Notes: generated by a model from the letters alone, not told the origin. Positions 8,327-19,594 are shown, counted from the first letter of the stretch. The stretch: 64,000 nt of DNA from Nocardioides sp. Root122 (GCF_001425025.1 NZ_LMDE01000006.1:24609-88608), one strand, 5' to 3'. Program-made: numbers and translations.

Positions 8327-10168
8327 TCAGACGTCCTGGAGCCGAGCCAGCCGCAGCGCCAGCTGCAGGTCGAGGGCCCGGGCCGGGTCGCGCCACCCCA
8401 CCCCGAGGAGCTCGCCCACGCGGTCGAGTCGCTGGGTCACCGTGTTGGGGTGGAGGTGCAGCGCCGCCGCGGTGTCCTTGAGATGACCACCGGTGGCGAA
8501 CCACGCCTCGAGCGTGTCCACCAGGCCGGTGCCCCGCCGCGCGTCCCACTCACGGGCGGGCCCCACCATCGCCTCCACGAAGGCGCTCACGTGCTCGGGA
8601 TCGTTGTCGCCCAGCAGCAGCCGCGCGACTCCGAGCCCGGCTGGGTCACTGACCTCACCGCGTCGCCCCAGCCGCACCAGCGTGTCGAGGCAGCGCCGCG
8701 CCTCGCCGTGGGCTGCGACGAGCCGGTCGCCGTGCAGCGCGTCGCTGGTGGCCGCGACCCCGACGGTCGCGGTGCCCCCGAGGCCCTGCACGACCGCCTG
8801 GAGCTCGGCGCCGACCCGGTGCGCGTCCTCGTTGGGCACGACGAGGACGACGGCACCGCGGTGCTCGCCCGCGAGCCCGGACATCCGGCGGGCCAGGGCC
8901 ACTGCAGCGCGGCTGGCGCGGTGGCGGTCGGCCCCGTCGATGCTCGCGGCGGCGACCACGACCGGACCGTCGAGGCTCGCGCTGTGGCGGCGCACGCGGT
9001 CCCGCAGGCGCTCGCGGGACCCTGCGTCGGCCTCCAGCAGGTCGACCAGGAGCTGGCCACCGAGACGCTCCTCGGCGTCGGTGACGGAGCGCGCGAACAG
9101 CAGCACCAGCGCGGTGACCAGCGCGCCGCGCTCGAGCGTACGGCGACCAGCGAGGTCGAGCGGCTCGTCGCGTCGCAGCACCAGGGTGGCGAGGTGCTCG
9201 GTGCCCGCGAGGGCTGCCGCCACCAGGCCGCCGTCGACCACCACCGAGCGGCCGGACGCGACCGAGGCCGGGACCACGCCCGTCCAGTCGAGTCCGGGGT
9301 CCTCGCCCGCCAGCAGGTCTCCCGAGGGGGCCCACACGGACGCGGAGCCGTCGAGCACCGTCGACAGCACCTCGGCGACCTCGGCCACTCCCCCGCCGCC
9401 GAGCAGCAGGTCGGTGAGCCGGTCGTGGGCGAGCGCGGCCGCGTCGACGGCCTCGGTGTGCCGCGTCAGCGACCGGTTGGCCTCGTCGAGCTCGGCGAAG
9501 AGGCGCGCGTTCTCGAGGGCGACCACCGCGTGCGCGGCGAAGGAGGTCAGCAGGCTGACCTCCGACTGCGGGAACCGGCGCACCGACCGGTGCACGGCCA
9601 GCAGCGCGCCGATGACCACTCCGTCGAGCACCAGCGGCACGCCGAGGATGGCGCGGATCTGCTCACCGGCGACAGCCTCGTCGATGTAGCCCTTGTGCAC
9701 GAACCGCTCGTCGGAGGCGTAGTCCTCGGTGAAGTACGCGGCACCGGTCTGCGCGACCAGGCCGAGCAGCCCGGTGCCCAGCGGGAGCCGGAGGTTCTGG
9801 AACTCGCGGGTCAGGGCGCCGTCGGTGACCTTCATGTAGGACGCGCCGTCGCCCACGTCGTTGAGCGAGAGGTAGGTCATGTCGCAGTGCAGGAGCTGCC
9901 GGGCACGGCGCACGATGGCGGCGAGGATGGTGTCGACGTCGCGGATGGCGGTGAGGTCGGAGGCCGTCTCGTACAACGCCGACAGCTCGGCCTCGCGCGA
10001 GCGCATCCGGGCGATCAGGTCGCGCAGCCGCAGCGCGACGTCGTACTCACCGCGCACGACGGCGGCCGCCTGCTCGTCGAGCTCGCGCTCGGCCTGGGCG
10101 AGGCGCTCGTCGAAGGCGCTCAGCGGCGCCTCGTCGTAGAGCAGGTCGAGGAAGGACGGCACGGGCAC
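8327..10168 (-). CDS. GAF domain / PucR-type HTH transcriptional regulator
   Basis: About 613 residues. After an N-terminal helical stretch with possible coiled coil (FDERLAQAERELDEQAAAVV), residues of about 70-240 form a GAF domain (ETASDLTAIRDVDTILAAIV through VSLLTSFAAHAVVALENARL). The C-terminal end, TGGHLKDTAAALHLHPNTVTQRLDRV, is the PucR/CdaR-type HTH. GAF-PucR proteins are ligand-responsive activators of catabolic genes. The GTG at 10168 was preferred over a GTG 30 bases upstream; neither has a strong ribosome binding site. It is cotranscribed toward bdhA and the symporter, so regulation of that pair is likely. Confidence 0.8.
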   Translation of the reverse strand: MPVPSFLDLLYDEAPLSAFDERLAQAERELDEQAAAVVRGEYDVALRLRDLIARMRSREAELSALYETASDLTAIRDVDTILAAIVRRARQLLHCDMTYLSLNDVGDGASYMKVTDGALTREFQNLRLPLGTGLLGLVAQTGAAYFTEDYASDERFVHKGYIDEAVAGEQIRAILGVPLVLDGVVIGALLAVHRSVRRFPQSEVSLLTSFAAHAVVALENARLFAELDEANRSLTRHTEAVDAAALAHDRLTDLLLGGGGVAEVAEVLSTVLDGSASVWAPSGDLLAGEDPGLDWTGVVPASVASGRSVVVDGGLVAAALAGTEHLATLVLRRDEPLDLAGRRTLERGALVTALVLLFARSVTDAEERLGGQLLVDLLEADAGSRERLRDRVRRHSASLDGPVVVAAASIDGADRHRASRAAVALARRMSGLAGEHRGAVVLVVPNEDAHRVGAELQAVVQGLGGTATVGVAATSDALHGDRLVAAHGEARRCLDTLVRLGRRGEVSDPAGLGVARLLLGDNDPEHVSAFVEAMVGPAREWDARRGTGLVDTLEAWFATGGHLKDTAAALHLHPNTVTQRLDRVGELLGVGWRDPARALDLQLALRLARLQDV

Positions 10169-10208
10169 ATCATGGCCGCCCGGTGCGCGCGGGCACACCC
10201 GTGGCCCG

Positions 10209-11396
10209 TCAGGCCTCGCGGGTGATGGTCATCTCCCGGTCGCCGTAGACGACCTTGTCGCCGTGGACCAGCGCGGCCGGCTTGCCCGCGGCGAGCTGCC
10301 GCGAGACGCCCTGGCGCACCAGGATCGTGCCGTTGGTGGAGCCGCGGTCCATCACCACGATCGTGCCGTCGGGCGCGGGCCCGAACTGGGCGTGCGTCTT
10401 GGAGACCGACATGTCGGCCGAGGCGAGCGGGATGAGGTGGGCGACCTGCTCGCCGCTGCGCGGCTCGGGGCGACGGCCGACCAGCGCCATGCCGGCGATG
10501 ACGAAGCTCTCGCCGTTGTCGAAGTGCACCCGCCAGCGCGCCGGCTGGGGCTGCGGGCGCCCGGCCCTGGTCGCCGGGGGCGGGACCATCTGCGGCGCCA
10601 TCTGCGGAGTCGGCTGCTGGGTCGGCTGGGGGGCCGTCTGCTGGGACGGGGTCTGCGGGGCACGGTGACGGGCCTGCTGTGCCGGCTGGGGCGCCTGCTG
10701 AGGCGGGGCGGCCTGCGGAGCCTGCTGGGGCGCCCGGCCGACCGGAGTCGGCGGCGGCGGCTGCGGGACGGCTGCTGGTGGGGCGACGACCTCGGGCGGC
10801 AGCTGCTGGCGGCGCATCGAGTGCTCGGAGCGCTCGGGCGTGCGGACCGCCTCCACCGGCGGCGCCGGGATCAGCCGCATCGCGGTGAGGTTGACGATGT
10901 GGCGAGGGCCCTCGTCGACCGCCGAGGTCGCGACCTCCACCACGGGTCGTACGTCGACCACGACCGTGTGCGCCAGGTGGTCGTGCCAGCCGCGACGCTG
11001 GCGACCACGGTCCTCGACCGCCGTCCACGCCAGGGTCGCGACGCCGATGCCGAACGTGGGCAGGCCGGCGGCGCCGAGGACGAAGGAGCGCAGGAGTGCC
11101 GGGCCGACGCCGATCGGGGTGCCGGTGCCGTGGTGCACCACCCGGAGCCCCGTGGCGGCCTTGCCCGGGGAGGTGCCGCTCACCCCGAGCAGCACCGCCA
11201 GCACGAGCCACACCAGCACCATCGCGCCGCCGACCACGCCCACCACGGTCCACACGTCGTCGGAGACGAGCACGACGGTCAGGACGCCGACGAGGGCGAG
11301 GAGGGCCCAGGCCAGGATGCGGTCGATCGCGAAGGCGGTGAACCGTCGCTCGAGCTGGGCGATCGGATAGGTCACGGGGTGCGGCTGCTGGGTCAC
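10209..11396 (-). CDS. RDD membrane domain and FHA domain fusion protein
   Basis: About 395 residues in three parts. Residues 10-150 are an RDD domain with three or so hydrophobic helices (RFTAFAIDRILAWALLALVG; GTSPGKAATGLRVV is the typical second half). A long linker very rich in Pro, Gln and Ala follows. The C-terminal 95 residues are an FHA domain with the phosphothreonine-binding signature VGRRPEPR, then SVSKTHAQF and DRGSTNGT. It should sit in the membrane and dock threonine-phosphorylated partners. It begins 13 bases after the next FHA gene ends, in an operon with a PP2C phosphatase. Confidence 0.82.
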   Translation of the reverse strand: MTQQPHPVTYPIAQLERRFTAFAIDRILAWALLALVGVLTVVLVSDDVWTVVGVVGGAMVLVWLVLAVLLGVSGTSPGKAATGLRVVHHGTGTPIGVGPALLRSFVLGAAGLPTFGIGVATLAWTAVEDRGRQRRGWHDHLAHTVVVDVRPVVEVATSAVDEGPRHIVNLTAMRLIPAPPVEAVRTPERSEHSMRRQQLPPEVVAPPAAVPQPPPPTPVGRAPQQAPQAAPPQQAPQPAQQARHRAPQTPSQQTAPQPTQQPTPQMAPQMVPPPATRAGRPQPQPARWRVHFDNGESFVIAGMALVGRRPEPRSGEQVAHLIPLASADMSVSKTHAQFGPAPDGTIVVMDRGSTNGTILVRQGVSRQLAAGKPAALVHGDKVVYGDREMTITREA

Positions 11397-11409
11397 GGTG
11401 GTGTCAGGT

Positions 11410-12572
<1,163 letters not shown>

Positions 12573-12576
<4 letters not shown>

Positions 12577-13388
12577 TGTCGTCCCCCAAGCTTGGATTCG
12601 AGACTCTCCAGCTGCCGCTGGGAGTCATAACTGGCGTCCTTCACCAATCCCACCACATCGACGACGACGGCCGTGGCGTTGTCACGGCCGCCGGCCGCCA
12701 CTGCGGCGCGCACGAGGCGGTCGGCCGCGTCGCGGGGGTCGGCGACCGACTCGAGGATCTCCTCGATCTCGGTGTCCTCGATCATCCCGGTGACGCCGTC
12801 GCTGCACAGCAGCAGGCGCTCGACCGAGCCGAGGGGCAGCAGGAAGAAGTCGGGGTGGATTCCCTCGGGGCTCCCGAGCGCGCGGGTGATCACGTGGCGC
12901 TCGGGGTGGACCGCAGCCTCCTCGGCCGTGATCGCGCCGGCGTCGATGAGCTCCTGGACGACGGAGTGGTCGACGCTGACCTGCTCGAGGCGGCCCTCGG
13001 TGATGCGGTAGATGCGGGAGTCGCCGAGGTTGGCCAGCAGCCACTTGGCCACCCCGTCGTCCTCGACGAGCACCGCGACGACAGCGGTGGTGCCGGCGTG
13101 CCAGCCCGGCGTGATCGCGCGGTGGGCGTTGCCGTAGTCGATGATCCGCGCCTGCGCGCGGCCGAACGCGTCGGCGACCTGCTCGGCACCGCGGGAGGGG
13201 TCGTAGGCCTCGGCGAGGCGCTGGAACTCCTCGACCACCATCTGGCTGGCGACGTCGCCGCCGGAGTGGCCGCCCATGCCGTCGGCGACGACGAAGACGG
13301 GCGGCGCGACGAGGAAGGAGTCCTCGTTGACCTTGCGCACCAGCCCGACGTCGCTGGCGGCGCCGTGGTGCAGATCAACGTTCTTCAT
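12573..13388 (-). CDS. PP2C-family Ser/Thr protein phosphatase
   Basis: A 271-residue stand-alone PP2C (PstP/Stp type) phosphatase removing phosphate from Ser/Thr with two metal ions. All core motifs are visible: VRKVNEDSFLV, VVADGMGGHSGGDVAS, NLGDSRIYR, VDHSVVQEL, LLCSDGVTGM and the last metal ligand in GGRDNATAVVVDV. It lacks the transmembrane and extracellular part of PstP. It leads the FHA operon; no Ser/Thr kinase gene lies in this window, unlike the usual pknB neighbourhood. The ATG at 13388 precedes MKNVDLHHG. Confidence 0.9.
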
Positions 13389-13460
13389 CCCGTGCCCTCT
13401 TCGATGCCCACTGTCCGGAGGCCCGGCGGCGGTGCCGGTCCGGCGAGTAGCGTAAGAGGG

Positions 13461-15728
13461 ATGTCCAGTTCAGGGCGGGCGACACCCGCGCGCACCCTCG
13501 CCGAGCAGCTCCGGGCCTGGCCCGACGAGCGCCTCGTCGCGCTGCTCAGGGCCCGTCCCGATCTCGCCACGCCCGCCCCTCAGGATTCGTCGCAGCTGGC
13601 CTCGCGGGCCGCCACGCGCTCGTCTCTCCACCGCGCCCTCGACGGGCTGGACCGCCTGGAGCTTTCCGTCCTTGATGCCCTGCTGGTTGCAGGTCAAACC
13701 ACCTCCGAGGAGGTGATCTCGATCGTCCGCGCGGACCCGGACCACGCGGCCCGGGCGCTGCAGCGCCTGCTCGACCTCGCCCTGGCCTGGGAGGCGCCGG
13801 GCGGCATCCGGGCGCTCAGCGGGGTGGCCGACGCGATGCGCGGGATGCCGGGGGTGACCAGTGGGCTGCGGCCCAGCAGCCCGGACCCGGCCGCGCCGGC
13901 CGAGATCGCGGCCCGGATCGCCGAGCTGAGCCCGGCCGCGGCCGCCCTCCTCGACCACGTCGCCGCCCACGGCGGCGAGGGCACGACCGGCGCCGCACGC
14001 CGCACGGTGTCGCCCGCCGAGGCCGCCTCGCCGGCCGAGGAGCTGCTCAGCCGGCGGCTGCTCGTGCCCCGCGAGGGCGACACCGTCGTCCTGCCGGGCG
14101 AGGTCGGGCTCGCCCTGCGCGGCGGCCGCACGACCACCGAGCCGGTCGACGACGTGCCGCCCCTGGCCACGTCACCGCGCGACGCCGCACTCGTGGCCCG
14201 CACGGCGGCAGGCGCCGCGTTCGACGTCGTACGCCGCGTGGAGCTGCTGCTGGACCACTGGGGCGTCGAGCCGCCCAGTGTGCTGCGCAGCGGTGGCCTG
14301 GCCGTGCGCGACCTCAAGGCGGTGGCCCGCGAGCTGCACGTCGACGAGCCGGGCGCCGCACTGCTCGTGGAGGTGGCGCAGGCGACCGGGCTGGTCGCGG
14401 AGGGCACCGAGCCCGACGGCTCGCCTGCCTGGCTCCCGACGGACGAGTTCGACGTCTGGTCCGGCCGGCCGATCTCCGAACGCTGGGCGCGCCTGGTGGG
14501 CGGCTGGCTGGCGAGCAGCCGGGTGCCGTCGCTGGTCGGGCGGCGCGACGCTGCCGGGAAGACGTGGAACGCGCTGGCCCCCGAGCTGTCGAGCGGGCTC
14601 ACCGAGGAGGCCCGGCGACTCGCCCTGCAGGTGCTCGCCGAGGTGCCCGACGGCGAGGTGCTGGCCGCCGGCACCGGGATCCCGTCGCTGGTGCAGCGCG
14701 TCGGCTGGCTGCGCCCCCGCCGGCCGACGATCTTCTCCGACCTGGTGGCCGCCGCCCTCTCCGAGGCCGCGGTGCTCGGCGTGAGCGGGGCCGGGGCGCT
14801 CCCCCCGAGCGGGCGACTGGTCGCGGCCGGCGACCTGCCCGGAGCCGCCGAGGCGATCGACCCCCACCTCCCGCGCCCGGTGGAGAAGGTGCTGCTCCAG
14901 GCCGACCTGACGGCCGTCGCACCAGGCCCGCTGGAGACCGAGGTCGCACGCCGGCTGCACCTGCTCGCCGACGTGGAGTCACGCGGCGGCGCCACCGTCT
15001 ACCGGTTCACCTCCGGCTCCCTGCGCCGCGGGTTCGACGCCGGCTGGTCCGCCCTCGAGGTCCGCGACTTCCTCACCTCCGTCTCGCAGACACCGGTCCC
15101 CCAGCCGCTGGAGTTCCTCGTCGACGACGTCGCGCGCACCTTCGGCTCGGTGCGGGTCGGGCACGCCGAGGCGTTCCTGCGCGCCGACGACGAGGCGGCC
15201 CTGGCCGCACTCGTCCACGACCCGCGCGCCCGCACGCTCGGCCTGCGCCTCCTCGCCCCCACGGTCGCCATCGCCACCTCGCCGCTCGACGTGCTGCTGC
15301 CGCGGCTGCGCGAGCTCGGCGCAGCGCCCGTCGTCGAGGCCGCCGACGGCACCGTGCGGGTCAGTCGCCCCGACCTCCAGCGGGCGCGCAGCCGCCGCGG
15401 CCGCCGCCCGGCCGGCGCCGTGGAGGCACGCCAGGCGGCGCAGGTGCAGGCTGTGGCCACCGCGATCCGGGCCGGCGACCGCGCCGAGGCCTCCCGTCCC
15501 CCCACCGTCGCGACCATTTCCCCGTCGGGCGCCCTGGCCGCCCTCCGCGACGCCATCGAGGGCGGGAGCACGGTGGTGATCGGCTACGTCGACAACCACG
15601 GCGCGACCGGCGAGCGCGTCGTCGATCCGCGCCGGCTCGACGGCGGCCGGCTCTCGGCGTACGACCACCGCGCCGACGCCGTGCGCGAGTTCGCGGTGCA
15701 CCGCATCACCGGCGTGCGACAGGCGTGA
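13461..15728 (+). CDS. Helicase-associated (XPB/Ssl2-like N-terminal) domain protein
   Basis: A 755-residue protein lacking helicase motor motifs but matching the family annotated helicase conserved C-terminal/XPB-Ssl2-like: LAEQLRAWPDERLVALLRARPDL at the start, PVPQPLEFLVDDVARTFGSVRVG in the last third, and a C-terminal WYL-like end (VVIGYVDNHGATGERVVDPRRLDGGRLSAYD reads as a beta-barrel). The partner helicase XPB lies two genes downstream on the same strand, supporting a joint DNA repair role. The ATG at 13461 directly follows AAGAGGG. Function beyond association with XPB is inference. Confidence 0.8.
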   Translation: MSSSGRATPARTLAEQLRAWPDERLVALLRARPDLATPAPQDSSQLASRAATRSSLHRALDGLDRLELSVLDALLVAGQTTSEEVISIVRADPDHAARALQRLLDLALAWEAPGGIRALSGVADAMRGMPGVTSGLRPSSPDPAAPAEIAARIAELSPAAAALLDHVAAHGGEGTTGAARRTVSPAEAASPAEELLSRRLLVPREGDTVVLPGEVGLALRGGRTTTEPVDDVPPLATSPRDAALVARTAAGAAFDVVRRVELLLDHWGVEPPSVLRSGGLAVRDLKAVARELHVDEPGAALLVEVAQATGLVAEGTEPDGSPAWLPTDEFDVWSGRPISERWARLVGGWLASSRVPSLVGRRDAAGKTWNALAPELSSGLTEEARRLALQVLAEVPDGEVLAAGTGIPSLVQRVGWLRPRRPTIFSDLVAAALSEAAVLGVSGAGALPPSGRLVAAGDLPGAAEAIDPHLPRPVEKVLLQADLTAVAPGPLETEVARRLHLLADVESRGGATVYRFTSGSLRRGFDAGWSALEVRDFLTSVSQTPVPQPLEFLVDDVARTFGSVRVGHAEAFLRADDEAALAALVHDPRARTLGLRLLAPTVAIATSPLDVLLPRLRELGAAPVVEAADGTVRVSRPDLQRARSRRGRRPAGAVEARQAAQVQAVATAIRAGDRAEASRPPTVATISPSGALAALRDAIEGGSTVVIGYVDNHGATGERVVDPRRLDGGRLSAYDHRADAVREFAVHRITGVRQA

Positions 15729-15778
15729 CCGCGGCGGACGAATCGGCCCGGTAAGGGGCATCTCCGTAGAATGGGTCT

Positions 15779-16303
15779 GTGGACTTCATCCGCTACGCCG
15801 AGCGCTCCGCCGCGCTCGTGAACGCCGAGCTGCCCGACGCGGAGGCCCTGCGCGAGCACCTGGCGGACCGCTCGTGGCTGCACCGCTCGGTCGTCGACGA
15901 CGACGTGCCGTCGCTGCAGGCCTTCCAGGCCGAGCTCCGGCCGGTCTTCGAGGCCTCCGACGTCGACGACGTACGCCGCGTGGTGAGCTCGCTCAACGAC
16001 CTGCTCGCCCGACACCCGGTCACGCCGATGATCTCCGACCACGACCCCGACCACCTCCACATGCACGTGACCAACCGCGCCTCGTCCGTCGCCGAGCTGC
16101 TCGTCGCCGAGGCGCTGATGGGGCTGGCCAACCTCGTGTGCGACCTCGGTGCCACCCGGCTCGGGATCTGCTCCGAGCCCCGCTGCGACAACGTCTTCGT
16201 GGACACCTCCCCCAACCAGTCGCGCCGCTACTGCTCGGACCGGTGCTCGTCACGGGCCAACGTGGCCGCTTTCCGGGCGCGGCAGAAGGCGGCGGCGCAG
16301 TGA
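15779..16303 (+). CDS. CGNR zinc finger domain protein
   Basis: A 174-residue protein with an ABATE-like N-terminal part (FIRYAERSAALVNAEL, LNDLLARHP) and a C-terminal CGNR-type zinc finger: CSEPRCDNVF, then SRRYCSDRCSSRANVAAFRAR, which supplies four cysteines. The family is thought to bind DNA and act as a regulator. Its stop overlaps the GTG of the XPB gene by four bases. Placement between two XPB-linked genes suggests it regulates or assists the repair unit; this is inference. Confidence 0.82.
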   Translation: MDFIRYAERSAALVNAELPDAEALREHLADRSWLHRSVVDDDVPSLQAFQAELRPVFEASDVDDVRRVVSSLNDLLARHPVTPMISDHDPDHLHMHVTNRASSVAELLVAEALMGLANLVCDLGATRLGICSEPRCDNVFVDTSPNQSRRYCSDRCSSRANVAAFRARQKAAAQ

Positions 16304-17949
16304 ACGACGGCCCCCTCATCGTCCAGTCCGACAAGACCCTCCTGCTGGAGGTCGACCACCCCTCGGCGGCCGAGGCCCGCAAGGCCATCGCACCGTTCGC
16401 CGAGCTCGAGCGCTCGCCCGAGCACATCCACACCTACCGGCTCACCCCGCTCGGCCTCTGGAACGCGCGGGCCGCGGGTCACGACGCCGAGCAGGTCGTC
16501 GACGCGCTGCTGACCTGGAGCCGCTACGCCGTCCCCCACGCGCTGCTGGTCGACGTCGCCGAGACAATGGGTCGCTACGGCCGGCTCCGCCTCGAGAAGC
16601 ACCCGGTGCACGGGCTGGTGCTCTCCTCCACCGACCGCCCGGTCCTCGAGGAGGTGCTGCGGGCGAAGAAGATCGCCGGCATGGTCGGGGCCCGCCTCGA
16701 CGACGACTCCGTGGCCGTCCACCCGAGCGAGCGCGGCAACCTCAAGCAGGCCCTCCTCAAGCTCGGCTGGCCCGCCGAGGACTTCGCCGGCTACGTCGAC
16801 GGCGAGGCGCACGCGATCGACCTGGCCGAGGAGGGCTGGACGCTCCGGCCCTACCAGCGCGAGGCCGCGGAGTCCTTCTGGGACGGCGGCTCCGGCGTCG
16901 TCGTGCTCCCCTGCGGTGCGGGCAAGACGATCGTCGGCGCGGCCTCGATGGCCCACGCGCAGGCCACGACGCTGATCCTCGTCACCAACACCGTCAGCGC
17001 GCGGCAGTGGAAGGACGAGCTGGTCAAGCGCACGTCGCTGACGCCCGACGAGATCGGCGAGTACTCCGGTGCCGTGAAGGAGATCCGGCCCGTCACCATC
17101 GCGACCTACCAGGTGCTGACGACCAAGCGGAAGGGCGTCTACCCCCACCTCGACCTGCTCGACGCCCGCGACTGGGGCCTCATCGTCTACGACGAGGTGC
17201 ACCTGCTGCCCGCGCCGATCTTCCGGATGACCGCCGACCTCCAGGCCCGCCGCCGCCTCGGCCTGACCGCAACCCTCGTGCGCGAGGACGGCCGCGAGGG
17301 CGAGGTGTTCTCGCTGATCGGGCCCAAGCGCTACGACGCGCCGTGGAAGGACATCGAGGCGCAGGGCTACATCGCGCCCGCTGACTGCGTCGAGGTGCGG
17401 GTGACCCTGCCCGACGGCGAGCGACTGGCCTACGCCACGAGCGACCCCGACACCCGCTACCGCCTCGCGTCGTGCACGCACGCCAAGATCGACGTCGTAC
17501 GCGACCTGGTCAAGCAGCACGCGGGCCAGCCGACGCTGGTGATCGGGCAGTACATCGACCAGCTCGACGAGATCGCCGAGCTGCTCGACGCGCCGGTCAT
17601 CAAGGGCGAGACGCCCGTCAAGGAGCGGCAGCGGCTCTTCAACGCGTTCCGGTCCGGCGAGATCGGGCTGCTCGTGGTCAGCAAGGTCGCGAACTTCTCC
17701 ATCGACCTGCCCTCGGCCGAGGTCGCGATCCAGGTCAGCGGGTCGTTCGGCTCGCGCCAGGAGGAGGCCCAGCGCCTCGGGCGGCTGCTGCGGCCCAAGA
17801 CGGAGGGCCGCAGCGCGCACTTCTACACGATCGTCTCGCGCGACACCGTCGACGCCGACTTCGCCCAGAACCGCCAGCGGTTCCTGGCCGAGCAGGGCTA
17901 CGCCTACCGGATCATCGACGCCGGGGACCTGTCCGCCGAGTCGAGCTGA
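16300..17949 (+). CDS. DNA repair helicase XPB (Rad25 family)
   Basis: A 549-residue SF2 helicase. Walker A is PCGAGKT with Lys209, the DEVH box begins at Asp298, motif III is GLTATLVREDGREGE, and motif VI QRLGRLLRP is near the C-terminus. The N-terminal 150 residues are the damage-recognition-like region of bacterial XPB. XPB unwinds DNA 3' to 5' in excision repair-like processes. The GTG at 16300 overlaps the preceding stop (GTGA). It closes a three-gene same-strand unit with the helicase-associated and CGNR genes. Confidence 0.92.
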   Translation: MNDGPLIVQSDKTLLLEVDHPSAAEARKAIAPFAELERSPEHIHTYRLTPLGLWNARAAGHDAEQVVDALLTWSRYAVPHALLVDVAETMGRYGRLRLEKHPVHGLVLSSTDRPVLEEVLRAKKIAGMVGARLDDDSVAVHPSERGNLKQALLKLGWPAEDFAGYVDGEAHAIDLAEEGWTLRPYQREAAESFWDGGSGVVVLPCGAGKTIVGAASMAHAQATTLILVTNTVSARQWKDELVKRTSLTPDEIGEYSGAVKEIRPVTIATYQVLTTKRKGVYPHLDLLDARDWGLIVYDEVHLLPAPIFRMTADLQARRRLGLTATLVREDGREGEVFSLIGPKRYDAPWKDIEAQGYIAPADCVEVRVTLPDGERLAYATSDPDTRYRLASCTHAKIDVVRDLVKQHAGQPTLVIGQYIDQLDEIAELLDAPVIKGETPVKERQRLFNAFRSGEIGLLVVSKVANFSIDLPSAEVAIQVSGSFGSRQEEAQRLGRLLRPKTEGRSAHFYTIVSRDTVDADFAQNRQRFLAEQGYAYRIIDAGDLSAESS

Positions 17950-17967
17950 CGCGACCTCCAGTGAACC

Positions 17968-18006
17968 GTGGAGCCCGGAGCCGCCAGGTGCGGCCCCGGG
18001 CTCCAC
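17968..18006. terminator. Bidirectional terminator hairpin
   Basis: A perfect 11-bp stem (GTGGAGCCCGG with CCGGGCTCCAC) encloses an inner 5-bp stem GCCGC/GCGGC with a CAGGT loop, separated by one mismatch. It sits between the convergent XPB and alcohol dehydrogenase genes, 18 bp past both stops, and is the strongest hairpin of this stretch. Confidence 0.7.
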
Positions 18007-18023
18007 TGTCGTGGCCGCCTCGA

Positions 18024-19064
18024 TCAGGCGAGCGTGCTGGCGTCGATCACGAAGCGGTAGCGCACGTCGGAGGCGAGCACCCGCTCGTACGCCTCGTTGA
18101 CCCGGTCGGCAGGGATGACCTCGACCTCGGCCGCGATGCCGTGCTCGGCGCAGAAGTCGAGCATCTCCTGGGTCTCGGCGATGCCGCCGATCATCGACCC
18201 GGCGAACGAGCGCCGGCCGCCGATGAGGGCCATCGCGTTCACCGGGAGCGGCTCCGGCGGCGCACCCACGTTGACGAGCGTGCCGTCGACGGCCAGCAGG
18301 CCGAGGTAGGCGTTGACGTCGATCGAGGCGCTCACGGTGTTGACGATGAGGTCGAACGAGCCGGCGAGGGCGTCGAACGTGCCCGGGTCGGAGGTGGCGA
18401 AGTAGTGGTCCGCCCCGAGCCGCAGGCCGTCCTCCTGCTTCTTCAGCGACTGCGACAAGACGGTGACCTCGGCGCCCATCGCGTGGGCGATCTTGACGGC
18501 CATGTGGCCGAGCCCGCCGAGGCCGACGACAGCGACCTTCTTGCCGGGGCCGGCGTTCCAGCGGCGCAGCGGCGAGTACGTCGTGATGCCGGCGCACAGC
18601 AGCGGCGCGGCCGCGGCCGGGTCGATGCCGTCGGGGACGGACAGCACGAAGCCGGCGTCGACGACGACGTGGGTCGAGTAGCCGCCCTGGGTGGTGGTGC
18701 CGTCACGGTCGGTGGCGGCGTACGTCCCGACCATGCCGTGGCGGCAGTACTGCTCGTCGCCGTTGCGGCAGTTGTCGCACGTGCCGCAGGAATTGACCAT
18801 GCAGCCGACGCCGACGCGGTCGCCGACCCGGTGGGTGGTCACGTCGGGACCGACCTCGGCGACGGTGCCGACGATCTCGTGGCCGGGCACGACCGGGTAG
18901 GGCTGGGGGCCCCAGTCGCCGTTCACGGTGTGGATGTCGGAGTGGCAGATGCCGGCCCACTCGATGGCGATGAGCACGTCGGTGGCGCCGACCTCGCGGC
19001 GCTCGATGGTGGTGGGTGCCAGCGGCTCGCCGGCCGCCGGTGCTGCATAGGCGTTCACGCGCAT
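18024..19064 (-). CDS. Zinc-dependent NAD(P) alcohol dehydrogenase
   Basis: A 346-residue medium-chain dehydrogenase of the cinnamyl-alcohol dehydrogenase-like group. Catalytic zinc ligands are Cys40 and His62 (GHEIVG) with a third Cys in LLCAGITTY; structural zinc is bound by Cys93, 96, 99 and 107. The cofactor loop is [15 protein letters not shown]. It probably reduces aldehydes with NADPH. The ATG at 19064 has GAAGGAC as ribosome binding site. It lies 61 bp behind a MerR regulator gene whose promoter has a MerR operator, so aldehyde-inducible expression is likely. Confidence 0.9.
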   Translation of the reverse strand: MRVNAYAAPAAGEPLAPTTIERREVGATDVLIAIEWAGICHSDIHTVNGDWGPQPYPVVPGHEIVGTVAEVGPDVTTHRVGDRVGVGCMVNSCGTCDNCRNGDEQYCRHGMVGTYAATDRDGTTTQGGYSTHVVVDAGFVLSVPDGIDPAAAAPLLCAGITTYSPLRRWNAGPGKKVAVVGLGGLGHMAVKIAHAMGAEVTVLSQSLKKQEDGLRLGADHYFATSDPGTFDALAGSFDLIVNTVSASIDVNAYLGLLAVDGTLVNVGAPPEPLPVNAMALIGGRRSFAGSMIGGIAETQEMLDFCAEHGIAAEVEVIPADRVNEAYERVLASDVRYRFVIDASTLA

Positions 19065-19125
19065 GCTGAAGTCCTTCGTTCTCGGGGGGTGTGGTGGTGC
19101 GTCGGGACTCTGGTCCCGGCGGTGA

Positions 19126-19581
19126 CTAGTCCTTGCCGACCTGGCGCAGCTCGTCGGCCAACGCCGATGCCTGCGCCGCGACCTCCTGAGCACGCGCCGG
19201 GTCGCCGGCAGCGACGGCCTGCCAGTAGGTGACCTTGAGCCCGACGTAGCGCCCGCGGAGGGCGATCGCCTCCGCCTCGGTCGCGAGCCGACGCCGCTGC
19301 TCCTCGAGGAGACGCTGCTGCTCGACCGCGGCGTCGGCGCCCCGCCGCGCGTTGGCCATGTACTGGCGCATGTCGGTGACCGACATCCCGGTCGCGGAGA
19401 GGCAGGCGATCGACATGAGCTGGTCGAGGTCGGCCTCGTCGTAGACCCGATGCCCACTGGTCGCACCGCGGCTGATCGGGGCGATGACCCCGACCTGCTC
19501 GTAGTACCGCAACGTGCTGGCGGGCAGGCCTGTCAGGGCAGCCGCCTCCTTGATGGAGTAGCTGCGGGGCACGGCGGTCAT
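19126..19581 (-). CDS. MerR-family transcriptional regulator (AdhR/NmlR-like)
   Basis: A 151-residue regulator. Residues 8-33 are the winged-helix start of MerR proteins ([21 protein letters not shown]), followed by [12 protein letters not shown] and a long dimerisation coiled coil ([19 protein letters not shown]). It has no cluster of metal-binding cysteines, which fits the aldehyde/electrophile-responsive AdhR/NmlR branch. The ATG at 19581 was chosen because an upstream in-frame start would place the operator inside the coding sequence. It should control itself and the alcohol dehydrogenase gene downstream. Confidence 0.88.
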   Translation of the reverse strand: MTAVPRSYSIKEAAALTGLPASTLRYYEQVGVIAPISRGATSGHRVYDEADLDQLMSIACLSATGMSVTDMRQYMANARRGADAAVEQQRLLEEQRRRLATEAEAIALRGRYVGLKVTYWQAVAAGDPARAQEVAAQASALADELRQVGKD

Positions 19582-19594
19582 GGTCACACCATCG

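Noticed and set aside
13694..15761. Long minus-strand frames under the helicase-associated gene
   Set aside because: Low-complexity Ser/Arg/Pro/Ala sequence with no motif, while the plus strand encodes a recognisable family.
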